A stretch of DNA of 64,000 nt from JBALVT01 sp965262875 (GCA_965262875.1 OZ253569.1:2294001-2358000), one strand, 5' to 3'; counted from the first letter of the stretch, positions 37,878 through 48,098 are shown. Notes: generated from the letters alone by a model not told the origin. Numbers and translations: made by a program.

Positions 37878-38342
37878 TTAATCCAAGTTGCGCTCCGTCA
37901 GAATAGCGGGTCCGTAGCCATCGATAAATTCCTGGGGCAATCTTCGCGGCCGCCCGTTGGACAACTCGATGCAGGCAAAACGCATGCCCCCACGCAACAG
38001 TGTTTTGCCATCGCCGTGACGAATGACCTGAAACTTTCGCTCCATGGTCAGTTTTCGGTCCCACTGCGTAATCCAGGTAGCCACTGAAACTTCCTCCCCC
38101 TCGCGAGAGGCGGCGAGGTAATTGTACTCGCTGTAAGTGATTGCCATAGCCCGATTCACAGCGCGGTAGGCGTCGAGATCAAGACCCAGAGAAACCGAGT
38201 GCGCCCAGGCGGCCTGTTCGCACCATTTCACATAGACCGTATTGTTGGTGTGATTGAGTCCATCGATATCTTCGCTATGCACTGATGTTTCAAGGACGAA
38301 GGGCTTGGGGTAGTCCCACAATTTCGTAAAATCTTTCACCAT
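37878..38342 (-). CDS. 4-hydroxybenzoyl-CoA-type acyl-CoA thioesterase
   Basis: 154 residues from ATG 38342. Hot-dog fold signature: SEDIDGLNHTNNTVYVKWCE with the catalytic-region D-x-x-x-H-x-N, and ASREGEEVSVATWITQWDRK. It hydrolyses an acyl-CoA; the substrate is unknown. It starts nine bases after the nhaC stop on the same strand. Confidence 0.87.
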   Translation of the reverse strand: MVKDFTKLWDYPKPFVLETSVHSEDIDGLNHTNNTVYVKWCEQAAWAHSVSLGLDLDAYRAVNRAMAITYSEYNYLAASREGEEVSVATWITQWDRKLTMERKFQVIRHGDGKTLLRGGMRFACIELSNGRPRRLPQEFIDGYGPAILTERNLD

Positions 38343-38350
38343 TGTAGAAC

Positions 38351-39853
38351 TCACACTGGCTCTGGCTCTGGCTCTGCCTTTGCCTGCCCAATCGTCTGTT
38401 TGACATCTTCTTCCAGGGGCTTTTGTGCAATATTGTAAAAGCCGTAGATGACGGCGATAAGAGGGCACAGATAGTTAAAGAATGCGAAGGGTGCGTAGCT
38501 AAATGTCGCGACACCCAGGGTAGCTGACATATAGGCTCCGCATGTGTTCCAGGGAATAAGTGCTGAGGTTAGCGTCGCAGAATCTTCCAGGGTGCGAGAA
38601 AGGTTTAGCGCCGATAGGCCTCGGCGTTGATACTCGTCTTTGAACATTCTGCCGGGCAAGGCAACTGAAATAAACTGATCTGCGGCTAGAATGTTGGTGC
38701 TGATGCAGGTGCCAACAGTGGTGAGTATTAGAGATCCATTACTCTTCACACCTTTCAGCGCAAGGTTGAGCAAGTACTGCAGAATCCCCGTTTTTTCCAT
38801 CACACCACCAAATCCCAAAGCGCAAATAATCAGCCACACCGTATTTAGCATGCTGCTCATGCCGCCCTTGCTCAGTAACTCGTCGAGAAATTCGTTGCCG
38901 CTAGTGGAGCTGTATCCATCAAATAGGCTTATCCAAATGCCTTTCATCAGAACAAAAGGTTTGCTCAAGCCCTCTACATCGCCCGCTAGCCTTACCACCG
39001 AGTCGGGTTGAAATACCAACGCAAACACGGCTCCAGTCAGTGCGCTAATAACGATAGAGGGGTAGGCGGGGTAGCGCTTGTAAATGAGTACCAGCATTAC
39101 CAGCAGTGGCAACAGCAGGTGAACTCCAAGGTTAAATTCCTTGAGCATGCTCTGCTTAAGCGCTTCTATCTCGTCGGGCGTAGATGCATCCGAGCTGCCG
39201 ATGAGGGCGAATATAATAAGCGCTATTGTGAAGCTGGGAATTGTCGTCCACAGCATATGACGAATGTGGTCGAATAAATCGACACCGGTTGCCGCTGAGG
39301 CAAGATTGGTGGTGTCGGACATCGGGGAAAGCTTGTCGCCAAAATAGGCACCGGAGATGATTGCTCCGGCGGTGATAGCCGGTGATAGCTCAAAGCTGCT
39401 GGAGATGCCCATTAGCCCAATTCCCAATGTTCCCGCTACGGTCCAAGAGCTGCCAATGCTGATCGCAACCATGGCGCAGATGAGCGCGCTTGCAGCGTAA
39501 AAAATGGCTGGATTGAGAAATTGTACGCCGTAGTAAATCATTGTGGGAACGGTGCCGCTCAATATCCACGTGCCGATTAGCATTCCCACAGAAAGTAATA
39601 TCAGCGTAGGCCCCAAGCCAACTCCGATACCCATAATGATTCCCTCCTGGGCGGTCTTCCACGGCAGCCCCAGCTTGCGACCCACCAACGCCGCAACGCA
39701 GGTTGCCATTACCAGGGCGATTTGGTTCGCGCCGTAGGATGCGTCCGAGCCAAACAGATAGACAGAGCAGGCCAGCAGGGCCACCAAAATAATGATGGGG
39801 CACAGCGCAAGGGCCAGATTAAGCTGTAATTGAGGCTGCTTGGGGTCGTTCAA
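38351..39853 (-). CDS. nhaC: Na+/H+ antiporter NhaC
   Basis: About 500 residues with eleven or twelve membrane segments and NhaC family blocks: GIGVGLGPTLILLSVGMLIG, SSWTVAGTLGIGLMGISSSF, ISGAYFGDKLSPMSDTTNLA, and the C-terminal TLTSALIPWNTCGAYMSATL. Exchanges sodium for protons across the inner membrane, in line with a saline habitat. Start is uncertain: TTG 39853 has CAGGAG upstream; another TTG is at 39874. Confidence 0.92.
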   Translation of the reverse strand: MNDPKQPQLQLNLALALCPIIILVALLACSVYLFGSDASYGANQIALVMATCVAALVGRKLGLPWKTAQEGIIMGIGVGLGPTLILLSVGMLIGTWILSGTVPTMIYYGVQFLNPAIFYAASALICAMVAISIGSSWTVAGTLGIGLMGISSSFELSPAITAGAIISGAYFGDKLSPMSDTTNLASAATGVDLFDHIRHMLWTTIPSFTIALIIFALIGSSDASTPDEIEALKQSMLKEFNLGVHLLLPLLVMLVLIYKRYPAYPSIVISALTGAVFALVFQPDSVVRLAGDVEGLSKPFVLMKGIWISLFDGYSSTSGNEFLDELLSKGGMSSMLNTVWLIICALGFGGVMEKTGILQYLLNLALKGVKSNGSLILTTVGTCISTNILAADQFISVALPGRMFKDEYQRRGLSALNLSRTLEDSATLTSALIPWNTCGAYMSATLGVATFSYAPFAFFNYLCPLIAVIYGFYNIAQKPLEEDVKQTIGQAKAEPEPEPV

Positions 39854-40057
39854 GATCTGCTGCTCCTGCGTCAACTACAAACGACGATTTAATCCGAGTT
39901 CGTTTCTGGACGCCAAGTTGTATTTTAGTTATAGCCATGAAGAATGCCCGAAAAGAGGGCTTAGGTACAGCGGGACATCGGAAGAGTTGGGACAGGGCAG
40001 TCGACATCCATTAGTATATTACTGCGCATCTGGGTGCGACCTGGGGAGTGAGCTTGA

Positions 40058-40960
40058 TTGACTGCGGTAAATGACAAAAAGGCACTACTTTACGGTTTGC
40101 TTGCGGTTCTGTTGTGGTCGACCGTCGCTACCGCGTTCAAACTCGCCTTGCGCGAGCTCGATGTGCTACAGCTGCTCTTTTACGCCGTAGTTAGTTCATC
40201 CGTGGTGCTGTTGGCAATCGTGGGATGGCTCAGAAAAACTCATCTGCTAGGGCAATACCTGAAACAACGGCCGCTTTACTTTCTGTGTGCGGGTCTGGTG
40301 AATCCTTTGATTTACTATTTGATACTGTTACGAGCCTACGACCTGCTTCCAGCACAACAGGCTCAGTCGATCAATTACACCTGGGCGATTGCAATGGCTT
40401 TTGTTGGCTGTGCCGCTACTGGGCCAGAAACTTTCAGGGCGCGATGTGCTGGCAGCCGTACTCGGATATGCCGGCGTGTTGATTATCGCCACCGGTGGAC
40501 GTGTGCTGGACATGGAATTTGACAGTCTTGAAGGTGTGGTCTATGCGCTCGCCAGCACTTTGGTCTGGGCCTTGTATTGGATTTCAACTACGCGGCAAAC
40601 CGGTGAGCCGGTGGTGTGCCTGTGCCTGAACTTTCTTATGGCGGTCCCATTTATATTTTGCCTGTGTGACACATTTTCCACCGTTGAGTTGGAAAACTGG
40701 GGAGCACTTCCAGCGGCTGTTTATGTGGGAGTATTTGAAATGGGCGCCACTTTTGCGCTGTGGGCCACCGCGCTCAAAATGGCATCGGGAGTGGCAAGAA
40801 TCGGCAACTTGATTTTTTTGTCGCCCGTAATTTCTCTGGTTTTTATTTCAAGGATTCTCGACGAAGAAATTCATTGGCTACACTTATTGGCCTCGCGCTG
40901 ATAATACCCGCTGTACTGTTCCAGCAGATGCAAACCAGGGCACAACGGGTCTCGGATTAA
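40058..40960 (+). pseudogene. DMT-family (EamA) transporter, two frameshifts
   Basis: Starts KKALLYGLLAVLLWSTVATA with EamA-type membrane helices. After INYTWAIAMA the frame shifts (about 40400) and continues in another frame as LLLAVPLLGQKLSGRDVLAA to EEIHWL, where a second shift near 40885 leads to TLIGLALIIPAVLFQQM. Joined, the pieces give a normal transporter of about 300 residues with ten helices. Both shifts could be sequencing errors, but the region's general decay makes a pseudogene likely. Confidence 0.82.
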
Positions 40961-40964
40961 GACA

Positions 40965-41807
40965 GTGGCAGGAGTATCAACAAGTAACGCTGTTCCCGAA
41001 TTGTCTCCGTACTACTATCGAGATAATTTTTTCGTGCTGTGTGATGCGGTTGAAACGCAGTACGCGGATTTGCTTACACTCGCCGAACGGGACGTGCTGA
41101 GAGAATTACGCGGTCTGGATCAGGGTTCGCAGTGCCTGTTTGTCAGGTTGGTTTGTCGCGTTGGTCCAGTTTTTCGAAGTGCAAAACTCCGGTATGAGGA
41201 AATAGGTGATCTCGAAATTCCGGTGTCTGAATTAATTGATAAAAATTTGGCATCGAGTGTTGAAGCCTGTTCCGTTTCTGAGCTGGGAAGTCTTTATACA
41301 AAACCGGAGCTGTTAGCTGCCTTCGGACCTCAATTGGAAATATCTATCCCGTGTCGCAAAGAACAACTACTCGAGGGCATCGAGTCTCTCGGGTTAAACT
41401 CCAAGGCGCACTACGACTGCATAAGCTCTGTTACCCGTGGTGATTTGCTGCTGATCCATGGAGGAGAGTTTGTCGATCTACTTCAGTTACTGTTTTTTGG
41501 TAACGGACATCAGAGCCTTACCGATTTTGTGTTGAGTGATTTGGGCCTGATGACCTACTACCCCTATGTGTTGGATCGCAGTCAGCGCCTGTTTGAATCT
41601 CGCCCTGCCGTTGAGGAGTATCTGGCGTGCGGGGAAGTCAGTGATACATTCTATGAGTTGTTGGAATTGGACCGACGCGATGAAATCCACGCACTCGCTG
41701 AGCAAATTTTAAATACGAAGATCCAGCATGACTCCAGCCTTCGGCGTTGGGAGCGAATTTCCCTTCGGGTGGCCAGAGAGTTAGAGCGATTCGAAAGCAA
41801 CGATCTA
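40965..41807 (+). pseudogene. FAN1-like nuclease (VRR-NUC protein), N-terminal part
   Basis: About 280 residues: SPYYYRDNFFVLCDAVETQY, QCLFVRLVCRVGPVFRSAKL, ELDRRDEIHALAEQIL match the N-terminal and TPR-like region of bacterial FAN1/KIAA1018 homologues, structure-specific nucleases for DNA crosslink repair. GTG start. IS630 copy B interrupts it at the TA 41806-41807; the frame resumes at 42964. Confidence 0.83.
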
Positions 41808-42961
41808 GTGTAGGTCGTCAAACAGTTTGTAACTTATTAAGTTTCTCTCTGCCACGCTTCACTTTCTCCAATATGTCACTCGCGGATTTGGTCCAGATAT
41901 AAGGCGCTGGCGCTTGATTATGAGTCTCAATGAACGCCATGACTGTTTGCTCAAGCTCTTCCACACTGCTAAAGACACCTCGTTTCAATTGCTTTTCAGT
42001 TAGCTCCCGAAAAAACCGCTCCACCATGTTTAACCACGATGCGCTGGTTGGCGTAAAGTGCACATGGAATCGCTGGTGATATTTCAGCCAGCTTTTTACC
42101 TTCGGGTGCTTATGTGTGGCGTAGTTGTCACAGATAATATGAATCTCTTTATCCTTGGGCGTCGACTTATTTATTGGGCGGAGAAACTTCAACCATTCTT
42201 GATGGCGATGCCGTTCGGCGCAGGTACCTAACACTTCCCCTGTCAAGATGTTCAATGCCGCAAACAAGGTCGTGGTGCCATGACGTTTATAGTCATGGGT
42301 CATTGTCGCCGCCCTGCCTTTTTTCATCGGCAAGCCCGGCTGCGTTCTATCCAGTGCTTGTATCTGACTCTTTTCATCACAACTGAAAACAATGGCATTT
42401 TCTGGCGGTGATAAGTAAAGGCCGACGATTGCCTCCAACTTCTCGGCAAACTCTTTATCGTTCGATACCTTGAATGTATTTATTCGGTGTGGCTTCAAAC
42501 CGTGGCTTTTCCATATCCTGCCCACCGAGGACATGCTAATGCCGGCCTTATCTGCCATGAGACGCTGGCTCCAATGCGTAGCGTTTTCCGGTGTCTCTTG
42601 CGTCGTGAGTCTGATCACCTGTGCAACCTTGCGTGAACTGATTTTCGGTTTTCGCCCTGGCCGATACGCATCCTGGCTGATGCCTTCGACTCCACTGTCT
42701 GCATAGCGTTCTCGCCAGCGGCCCGCTTTCTGTCTCGTAATGCCCAGTTCAAAACCGATCTCTTCATTGGTCATGCCCTTGCCGGCCAGAAGAACAATTC
42801 GCGAACGCTCCGCCAATCGGACCGAGACAGAACGCGATTTAGATAACTTACTCAAACCCAAAACTTCGTCATCAGACAAAACAATTTCTACTGCAACACG
42901 CACGACAAGCTCTCTATATAGGGAAGAGACTATATGGTACACTATTTACGACGACCTACAC
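41808..42961 (-). mobile_element. IS630-family element, copy B (complete)
   Basis: GTGTAGGTCGTC ends in inverted orientation, flanked by TA (41806-41807 and 42962-42963). Carries one intact transposase. Nearly identical to copy A apart from A's deletion. Confidence 0.94.
41818..42942 (-). CDS. IS630-family transposase
   Basis: 374 residues. The N-terminal HTH (LLAGKGMTNEEIGFELGITR) and a winged helix precede a DDE core: IVFSCDEKSQIQALDRTQPG, EIHIICDNYATHKHPKVKSW, and SASWLNMVERFFRELTEKQL with the catalytic Glu. Complete. Confidence 0.95.
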   Translation of the reverse strand: MYHIVSSLYRELVVRVAVEIVLSDDEVLGLSKLSKSRSVSVRLAERSRIVLLAGKGMTNEEIGFELGITRQKAGRWRERYADSGVEGISQDAYRPGRKPKISSRKVAQVIRLTTQETPENATHWSQRLMADKAGISMSSVGRIWKSHGLKPHRINTFKVSNDKEFAEKLEAIVGLYLSPPENAIVFSCDEKSQIQALDRTQPGLPMKKGRAATMTHDYKRHGTTTLFAALNILTGEVLGTCAERHRHQEWLKFLRPINKSTPKDKEIHIICDNYATHKHPKVKSWLKYHQRFHVHFTPTSASWLNMVERFFRELTEKQLKRGVFSSVEELEQTVMAFIETHNQAPAPYIWTKSASDILEKVKRGREKLNKLQTV

Positions 42962-42963
42962 TA

Positions 42964-43145
42964 GCGCTGAAAGTGCATACCCGCTGCACCAACCATCCAG
43001 CTCGCGAACGTAGGGCTCGCATCTACGAGTCGCAAAAGGACTTAGGTAGTGCGGCAAAGCTTTGTGGTGAAATGCTAGCTGAGCCTTTGTGCGAAGCTGA
43101 GCTGGAGGCCGCCCTGCGAATTCAAACCAGAGTGCTGCGAAAAAC
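42964..43145 (+). pseudogene. FAN1-like nuclease, middle part
   Basis: Continues the frame of 40965-41807 after removal of IS630: ALKVHTRCTNHPARERRARI, YESQKDLGSAAKLCGEMLAE, ALRIQTRVLRK. It then breaks at a junction with an IS4-like transposase fragment. The catalytic VRR-NUC domain is therefore absent and the protein cannot be functional. Confidence 0.8.
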
Positions 43146-43837
43146 AGATGGAGCAAAACATTCGAGGGTGCGCGATACATTTTTGATCTGGCGCGGGTGA
43201 CCAAATGATTCCCCTCATTCAAAAGCCCATTAACGACTTTCTGGCTGGCATAATAGGCGTCGGCGACAAAATAATACGGCTCCTGAATACTGACTATCGC
43301 CAGTAGACTGATCATTTTGTCGAGCAGGGTACGCCGGTCACGATTCGATAACACGGTCCCCTCATGAATCCTCGCGGCAAGCGGCACAGCGAACACGCTA
43401 TTGGCGGCACGAGAAAGAATAGAGACGGCCTGAAAGGAGTGTCCCATGATGTACTCCGCTTTGGTATTTGACTCGGATTCCTGATGTAGCAGCTTCACAG
43501 CAGGCATCTTTTTGCCCTGTTTGGAGACCTTAATGCCGTCCCCCACCAACACGAGTCGGCCATTCACTCGAACCAGACCAGGGAACAGTCGAAGTACAAG
43601 TTGAGACCACAATACCGTCATTGAGTCCAACTTAATGCCGGTGCTGTGGAAGTTATCCAGCAAGTTGTCATAAAACCGCCCCTGTAACCCCAGCGCCCGG
43701 ACAATACTCGTCACCCCCATTCGTTCGGTACGAACCGTCAATCCCGCCACACAGACGGCGAACCACATAAATGTCCGGGTACGAGCGCAAGCCGGGCGAA
43801 GATAAATGATTGCATCCCACCAATAGATCCACAGCAT
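43146..43837 (-). pseudogene. IS4-like transposase, C-terminally truncated
   Basis: About 230 residues with DDE-type features: NGRLVLVGDGIKVSKQGKKM (first Asp), AKAEYIMGHSF-like segment, PYYFVADAYYASQKVVNGLL (second Asp) and LVTRARSK. The third catalytic residue is missing because the sequence is cut against the FAN1-like gene. The start lies near 43837. The DUF6788 gene diverges from its 5' end. Confidence 0.75.
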
Positions 43838-43885
43838 AGACAGTGTCCTTTTGACAAACTAACATAGCATGTATATACTATATCA

Positions 43886-44197
43886 ATGACAAAGAAAAGG
43901 CTCGCACAAATTGAACGGCGTATGACAAAGATCAAAGGTGACATAGCATTACTGGGCGCTATGCGCCCTGGATCGTTGACGAAGCAATACAAGGACCGGG
44001 AGAGTCAGACTGGGCCTTATTATCAGGTCAGCTATACACTGGATATGAAGAGCCGGACGGAGTATATTCGCAAGGAATTTGTGGGCGATATACGCGGCCA
44101 GATAAGTAACTATAAACGGTTCAAGAAGCTCAATGCACAATGGGTGGCGCTGAGTATTGAGCACTCAAAGTTATCAATGAAACTCAAGCAAGCGTAG
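43886..44197 (+). CDS. DUF6788-family protein
   Basis: 103 residues, basic and helical: KGDIALLGAMRPGSLTKQYK, YYQVSYTLDMKSRTEYIRKE, SNYKRFKKLNAQWVALSIEH. The family is commonly found next to IS4-type transposases, and here it diverges from such a fragment at 43837. Function unknown; probably part of the transposon. Confidence 0.7.
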   Translation: MTKKRLAQIERRMTKIKGDIALLGAMRPGSLTKQYKDRESQTGPYYQVSYTLDMKSRTEYIRKEFVGDIRGQISNYKRFKKLNAQWVALSIEHSKLSMKLKQA

Positions 44198-44225
44198 TGA
44201 TTACAACGGGAAGCAAGCAAAAATC

Positions 44226-44489
44226 GTGGCCAAACTGGGCAGTAAAAAGAACCCATTGATTTTAAGAGTTGCCGATGACTCAAAAGTCGATATGATCGCC
44301 AATACCTGTCATGAAAACGGCTGGCATTTTATTTTGGGGTTTGAACCGGACAAGGAAGAGGATCTAACGGACCTGGAAAGAAAGCTATCGCCTCCCATCC
44401 ATCATGAAGCCGCAAAGAGCGGGCGAAATGAACGGTGTGTCTGCGGAAGCGGGAAGAAATACAAGAAATGTTGCGGAGCTGCCGCTTGA
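44226..44489 (+). CDS. SEC-C motif protein, PBPRA1643 family
   Basis: 87 residues from GTG 44226: MAKLGSKKNPLILRVADDSK with a C-terminal SEC-C zinc motif, NERCVCGSGKKYKKCC. This matches the small SWIM/SEC-C (PBPRA1643) family, of unknown function. Complete. Confidence 0.82.
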   Translation: MAKLGSKKNPLILRVADDSKVDMIANTCHENGWHFILGFEPDKEEDLTDLERKLSPPIHHEAAKSGRNERCVCGSGKKYKKCCGAAA

Positions 44490-45331
44490 CTGGTTTCGCT
44501 AAACAGCAAATAAAACAGAGCGCAGAACTCGGTACTCTCAAGGTAAAAACTGTTTATCTCCAGAAAGTCGGTCGTGGTGAAACCCAGCTCAATGGCGCTA
44601 TGCGCATTCTTAGATCGATCTGGAATTGGGCGCAGACCAAATACGATGATTCCGATCTCTTTATTCGAAACCCAGTTAGCCGCGCTATGAAGCAACTGGG
44701 TGTAAATATCAATCGTACTAACCGCTGTACTGGTCGGTTAGATGACGCTGATTTTAAGCCCTATCTGGAATCTGTTTTAAACCTTCGAGAGCACGATCAT
44801 ACGTCGGCTTATCGTAATGGCCGTGATGCATTGTTATTTATGTTATTTTCCGGCGTGAGGCGAACCGGGACGATGACTGTACGTATGGAGGGGGTTGATC
44901 TTGATAGATTGGTGTTCAAAATCATAAAAAAGGGAGGCGACCAAGTAGAGTTGCCGCTAAACACGGTGACTGCAGCGATCGTCCGTAATCGCCAAAATTA
45001 TTTACCCAGAGATTCCGAGTATTTGTTCCCTGGGATAGCGGGGCGAGGGTATTATAGGGATACCAAGTCAGTCAGAGAAATTGTTAAAAGCCAAACTGGT
45101 ATATCTGTCACTAACCATGATCTGCGCCGAACGTACAAATCAATTGGCACAGAACTGGATATTAACTCCGTGCTTGTAGATGAGCTGCTTAGCCATGCGA
45201 GAGAGGGGGTAGATGCCCACTACATCCATCCATCAATGACAAAGCTTCGAGAGGCTAGCCAGAGAATTGCAGATTATATGACTGATCAAGCTGGATTCGA
45301 CTTAATTAATAAATTAGTTGATCGTTGGTAG
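44490..45331 (+). pseudogene. Tyrosine recombinase (phage-type integrase), 5'-truncated
   Basis: About 275 residues. Catalytic set is present: FSGVRRTGTMTVRMEG (first Arg), KIIKKGGDQVELPL (Lys), TNHDLRRTYKS (His-x-x-Arg), LLSHAREGVDAHYIH (His and the Tyr nucleophile). The N-terminal arm and core-binding domain is largely missing; the frame enters from the end of the SEC-C gene with no proper start. It suggests the remains of an integrative element. Confidence 0.75.
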
Positions 45332-45787
45332 CGACGGATAGCTTGTTGTTATTTAATTTGTAAACAACTTTATGCGAGCGAGTATTTGAGCGGACTATTG
45401 AATGCTGATGTAACAAATGCTGATGTAATAATCGGCATCAGGTCTGACAGGCAGTGCCGGGTCAGGTCGAGTTCAATGAGTTGCTTCATGATTTGCTTCA
45501 CCTAAAGTGGTCATTCAGCCAAATAGGAGGCCAAGCTCGCGATCTGGCTTAGATCGCCCAGGAAGGCCATGGTCAGCCAAGCTAAATATGAAAGCATCAT
45601 TCGGTAAAATAGTGCCAGCTGCCGGTTTGATGTAATGGATTCAGAAAAAGAGGAAATTGAACATAAGCAGTATTAACCCCGTTTTTTCGCCTACCTTACT
45701 ACCCCTCTTCTTACAGAAGCTCAGCTTTCACTACTCCGACACAATCTATACTATTGTGCTCAGATGTTCCTTGATGTTCCAAAAAGA
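45332..45787. other. Non-coding stretch upstream of the GTPase gene
   Basis: 456 bp without a credible gene. It contains a short tandem repeat, AATGCTGATGTAA twice at about 45401-45428, and an interrupted AT-rich region leading to a promoter. No RNA gene or terminator could be identified. Confidence 0.5.
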
Positions 45788-45815
45788 TTGACAATCTCTC
45801 TCGTGCGGGTATTAT
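45788..45815 (+). promoter_or_regulatory. Sigma-70-type promoter of the GTPase gene
   Basis: TTGACA at 45788-45793 and TATTAT at 45810-45815 with a 16-bp spacer, about 34 bp before the start codon. This suggests the gene is transcribed on its own. Confidence 0.65.
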
Positions 45816-45848
45816 TGGAACACCATGGAGCATCATAGGAGGCATCAC

Positions 45849-48098
45849 GTGACTCAACGCTACACTGCGGCCGCAAAGAAAAACCCTGGTCGGAAATCCT
45901 GGCTGGTGGAGTTTCGCCACCCGCTGAAGACCGACAATAACAACAAGCCCGGAAAGAAAACCCGCAAAGGCCTGGGTACAGACGATGAACAGGAAGCGCA
46001 GCGCATAACGGCCCAGCTAAACCAGCTACTGGCTGATGAATCGCTGTGGTCGATCGGCTCAAAGGCTGATGCTGCCAAGCTGTTTGACGCCAAAGTAGTG
46101 GAAATCTTCTATGGCGAGATCACGCCCCGCACCCAATCCGCCTCCCAGCTACGCGATAAGCTATTGCCATTGCCCGACCACAGCCAAGGCTATGCCAGGG
46201 TGGCGTTGTTGGGCGTGCCGGGCGCAGGCAAAACCACTTTGTTGCGACAGCTCATTGGCACCCACCCTGAAAAGGAGCGCTTTCCATCTACATCTGTGAA
46301 TAGAACCACCACCTTCCCCACAGAAATCGCCACCGCCGATAGCGAGTATTATCAGGCCGTTGTCACCTTCATGTCGGAACATGAAACCCGTTTTGAGATT
46401 GAAGAGTCGCTCTCTGCCTCCCTCGTTAAAGCCATCGACAGCAGCGAACAGAAGGTGGCAGAAGCCCTGTTGGAAAAAAGCGATATGCGCTTCAGGCTAA
46501 AATATATTTTGGGTGAGCTGGCTGTCGAAGCGGAAGAGATCGACCCATATGATTACGATGATGAAGAGACCGAGTTAGCCATAGACGATCAGAATGAAAT
46601 TACGTCCTCCGACGAAGAGAAGGCGCGCTCTCATCAATTACTAACAGAATACATCAGCCGCATAATAGCCCTATCACAAGCGCACAAGTCCGAAGTTGAA
46701 CGCCAGCAAGGCGCACTGTCAGAGATGTCAGCAGAAGATCGCAATGCCGCCATGGATCTAATCGCAGAGCAGGCCATCGCTTCAGATCAGTTTCTGGAAC
46801 TGACCTCCGATATCCTTGATGAAATCCGCACTAAATTTGAGTTAATACCTGATGGCAAATTCGAGAAAACCACCACCGGTTGGCCCCGCGCCTGGCATCT
46901 CGAAACACAAGCTATGCAGCGCGAGCAATTCCTCAAATCTGTGCGCTTTTTTTCCGGCATTGCCATTCAGTCTTGGGGCAAGCTGCTCACCCCCCTAGTC
47001 AATGGCATGCGAGTATCTGGCCCCTTTAGGCCCGATTGGGCCGACAATCCGGCCAAACTGGTACTAATTGATACCGAGGGGTTGGGGCATAAAGCCGGTG
47101 CAACGGCAGACCTCTCCGAACAAACACTGAGCCTATTGCATAGCACCGATGTTATCCTGCTGGTGGATAGCGCCAAAAACAGCATGACCAACTTTGCCGC
47201 TGGGAAAGCACTTGAAGGTATCGTCAATACCGGTCACACACAAAAACTCGCCGTGGTATTTACACACATGGATGCAGTGAAGGGTGACAACCTTAAAGGC
47301 CAAGCCAAGATAGATCACATCTTTGGCGGGCTGCGCAACGTGGCCGAAAATCAGTTGGCAAAAAATGTCTCAACAGAAGCTGCTCGCCATCTGCTGCACC
47401 ACCTGGACACTAGTACATTTTACGTAGGCAGAATCGACAAGTCCGACCCCAAACCCGCTATACCGGAACTCAACAAACTGCTGGAACACCTGGCCGCCGC
47501 TCAGCCACCGATATTCGCGCCGGTATCCTTTCCCAGATACAGCACGGACAACCTGGTGCTGGCCATCCAGGAGGCCAGCCATGACTTCCGCCAACAATGG
47601 GATGGCAGACTGAGTGTGACCCAACACCCTGAGTTCACCCCCAGCCCGTGGCAAGGCATAAAAGCAATGAGCCGACGCTATGCCGAAGGCTGGGATGACG
47701 GTTTTTACCTTCGTCCTGCATCCAATCTTATTACCGCCTTATCGGCGGCCATCTCGCGCTTTTTGGAAAACCCAATTGAGTGGAGCGGAAACCCAACTAA
47801 GGAGCAGAAGCGCGAAACCATCGACTGCATTAAATCCGCCATCACAAAGAAAATCCCGGAGTTCAGCTCCCACCGCCTCAGGGAGCTGGCACAACCCGCC
47901 TGGCATGAAGCCTATGCACTGCGCGGTACAGGCAGCACATTCAAGCGCCGCCAACGCATCAGTAGCATTTACGCTGAATATGTCCCCATACCTGATGCAC
48001 GTGGAGACAAGCTGGTGTTTGAGTTTTTGAATGAGATAAAAGGGATTGTGATTCAAGCTATTGAGGAGGTTGAGCAAGAGGTGAACAGCGCTGAATGA
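45849..48098 (+). CDS. Large P-loop GTPase with integrase-like N-terminal domain
   Basis: 749 residues from GTG 45849, chosen because a perfect AGGAGG lies six bases upstream; an ATG at 45825 lacks one. Residues 1-90 look like the arm/DNA-binding N-terminus of tyrosine integrases (KSWLVEFRHPLKTD, KKTRKGLGTDDEQEAQRITA). A GTPase domain follows: Walker A LGVPGAGKTTLL (about 121-131), G3 LVLIDTEGLGHKA (about 405), G4 VVFTHMD (about 470). A long helical, acidic insertion (EEIDPYDYDDEETE) separates G1 and G3, as in large dynamin-like or septin-like GTPases. No membrane segment is obvious. It lies alone between an integrase relic and an excisionase-like gene. Function unknown; a mobile-element maintenance or defence role is possible. 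Confidence 0.85.
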   Translation: MTQRYTAAAKKNPGRKSWLVEFRHPLKTDNNNKPGKKTRKGLGTDDEQEAQRITAQLNQLLADESLWSIGSKADAAKLFDAKVVEIFYGEITPRTQSASQLRDKLLPLPDHSQGYARVALLGVPGAGKTTLLRQLIGTHPEKERFPSTSVNRTTTFPTEIATADSEYYQAVVTFMSEHETRFEIEESLSASLVKAIDSSEQKVAEALLEKSDMRFRLKYILGELAVEAEEIDPYDYDDEETELAIDDQNEITSSDEEKARSHQLLTEYISRIIALSQAHKSEVERQQGALSEMSAEDRNAAMDLIAEQAIASDQFLELTSDILDEIRTKFELIPDGKFEKTTTGWPRAWHLETQAMQREQFLKSVRFFSGIAIQSWGKLLTPLVNGMRVSGPFRPDWADNPAKLVLIDTEGLGHKAGATADLSEQTLSLLHSTDVILLVDSAKNSMTNFAAGKALEGIVNTGHTQKLAVVFTHMDAVKGDNLKGQAKIDHIFGGLRNVAENQLAKNVSTEAARHLLHHLDTSTFYVGRIDKSDPKPAIPELNKLLEHLAAAQPPIFAPVSFPRYSTDNLVLAIQEASHDFRQQWDGRLSVTQHPEFTPSPWQGIKAMSRRYAEGWDDGFYLRPASNLITALSAAISRFLENPIEWSGNPTKEQKRETIDCIKSAITKKIPEFSSHRLRELAQPAWHEAYALRGTGSTFKRRQRISSIYAEYVPIPDARGDKLVFEFLNEIKGIVIQAIEEVEQEVNSAE

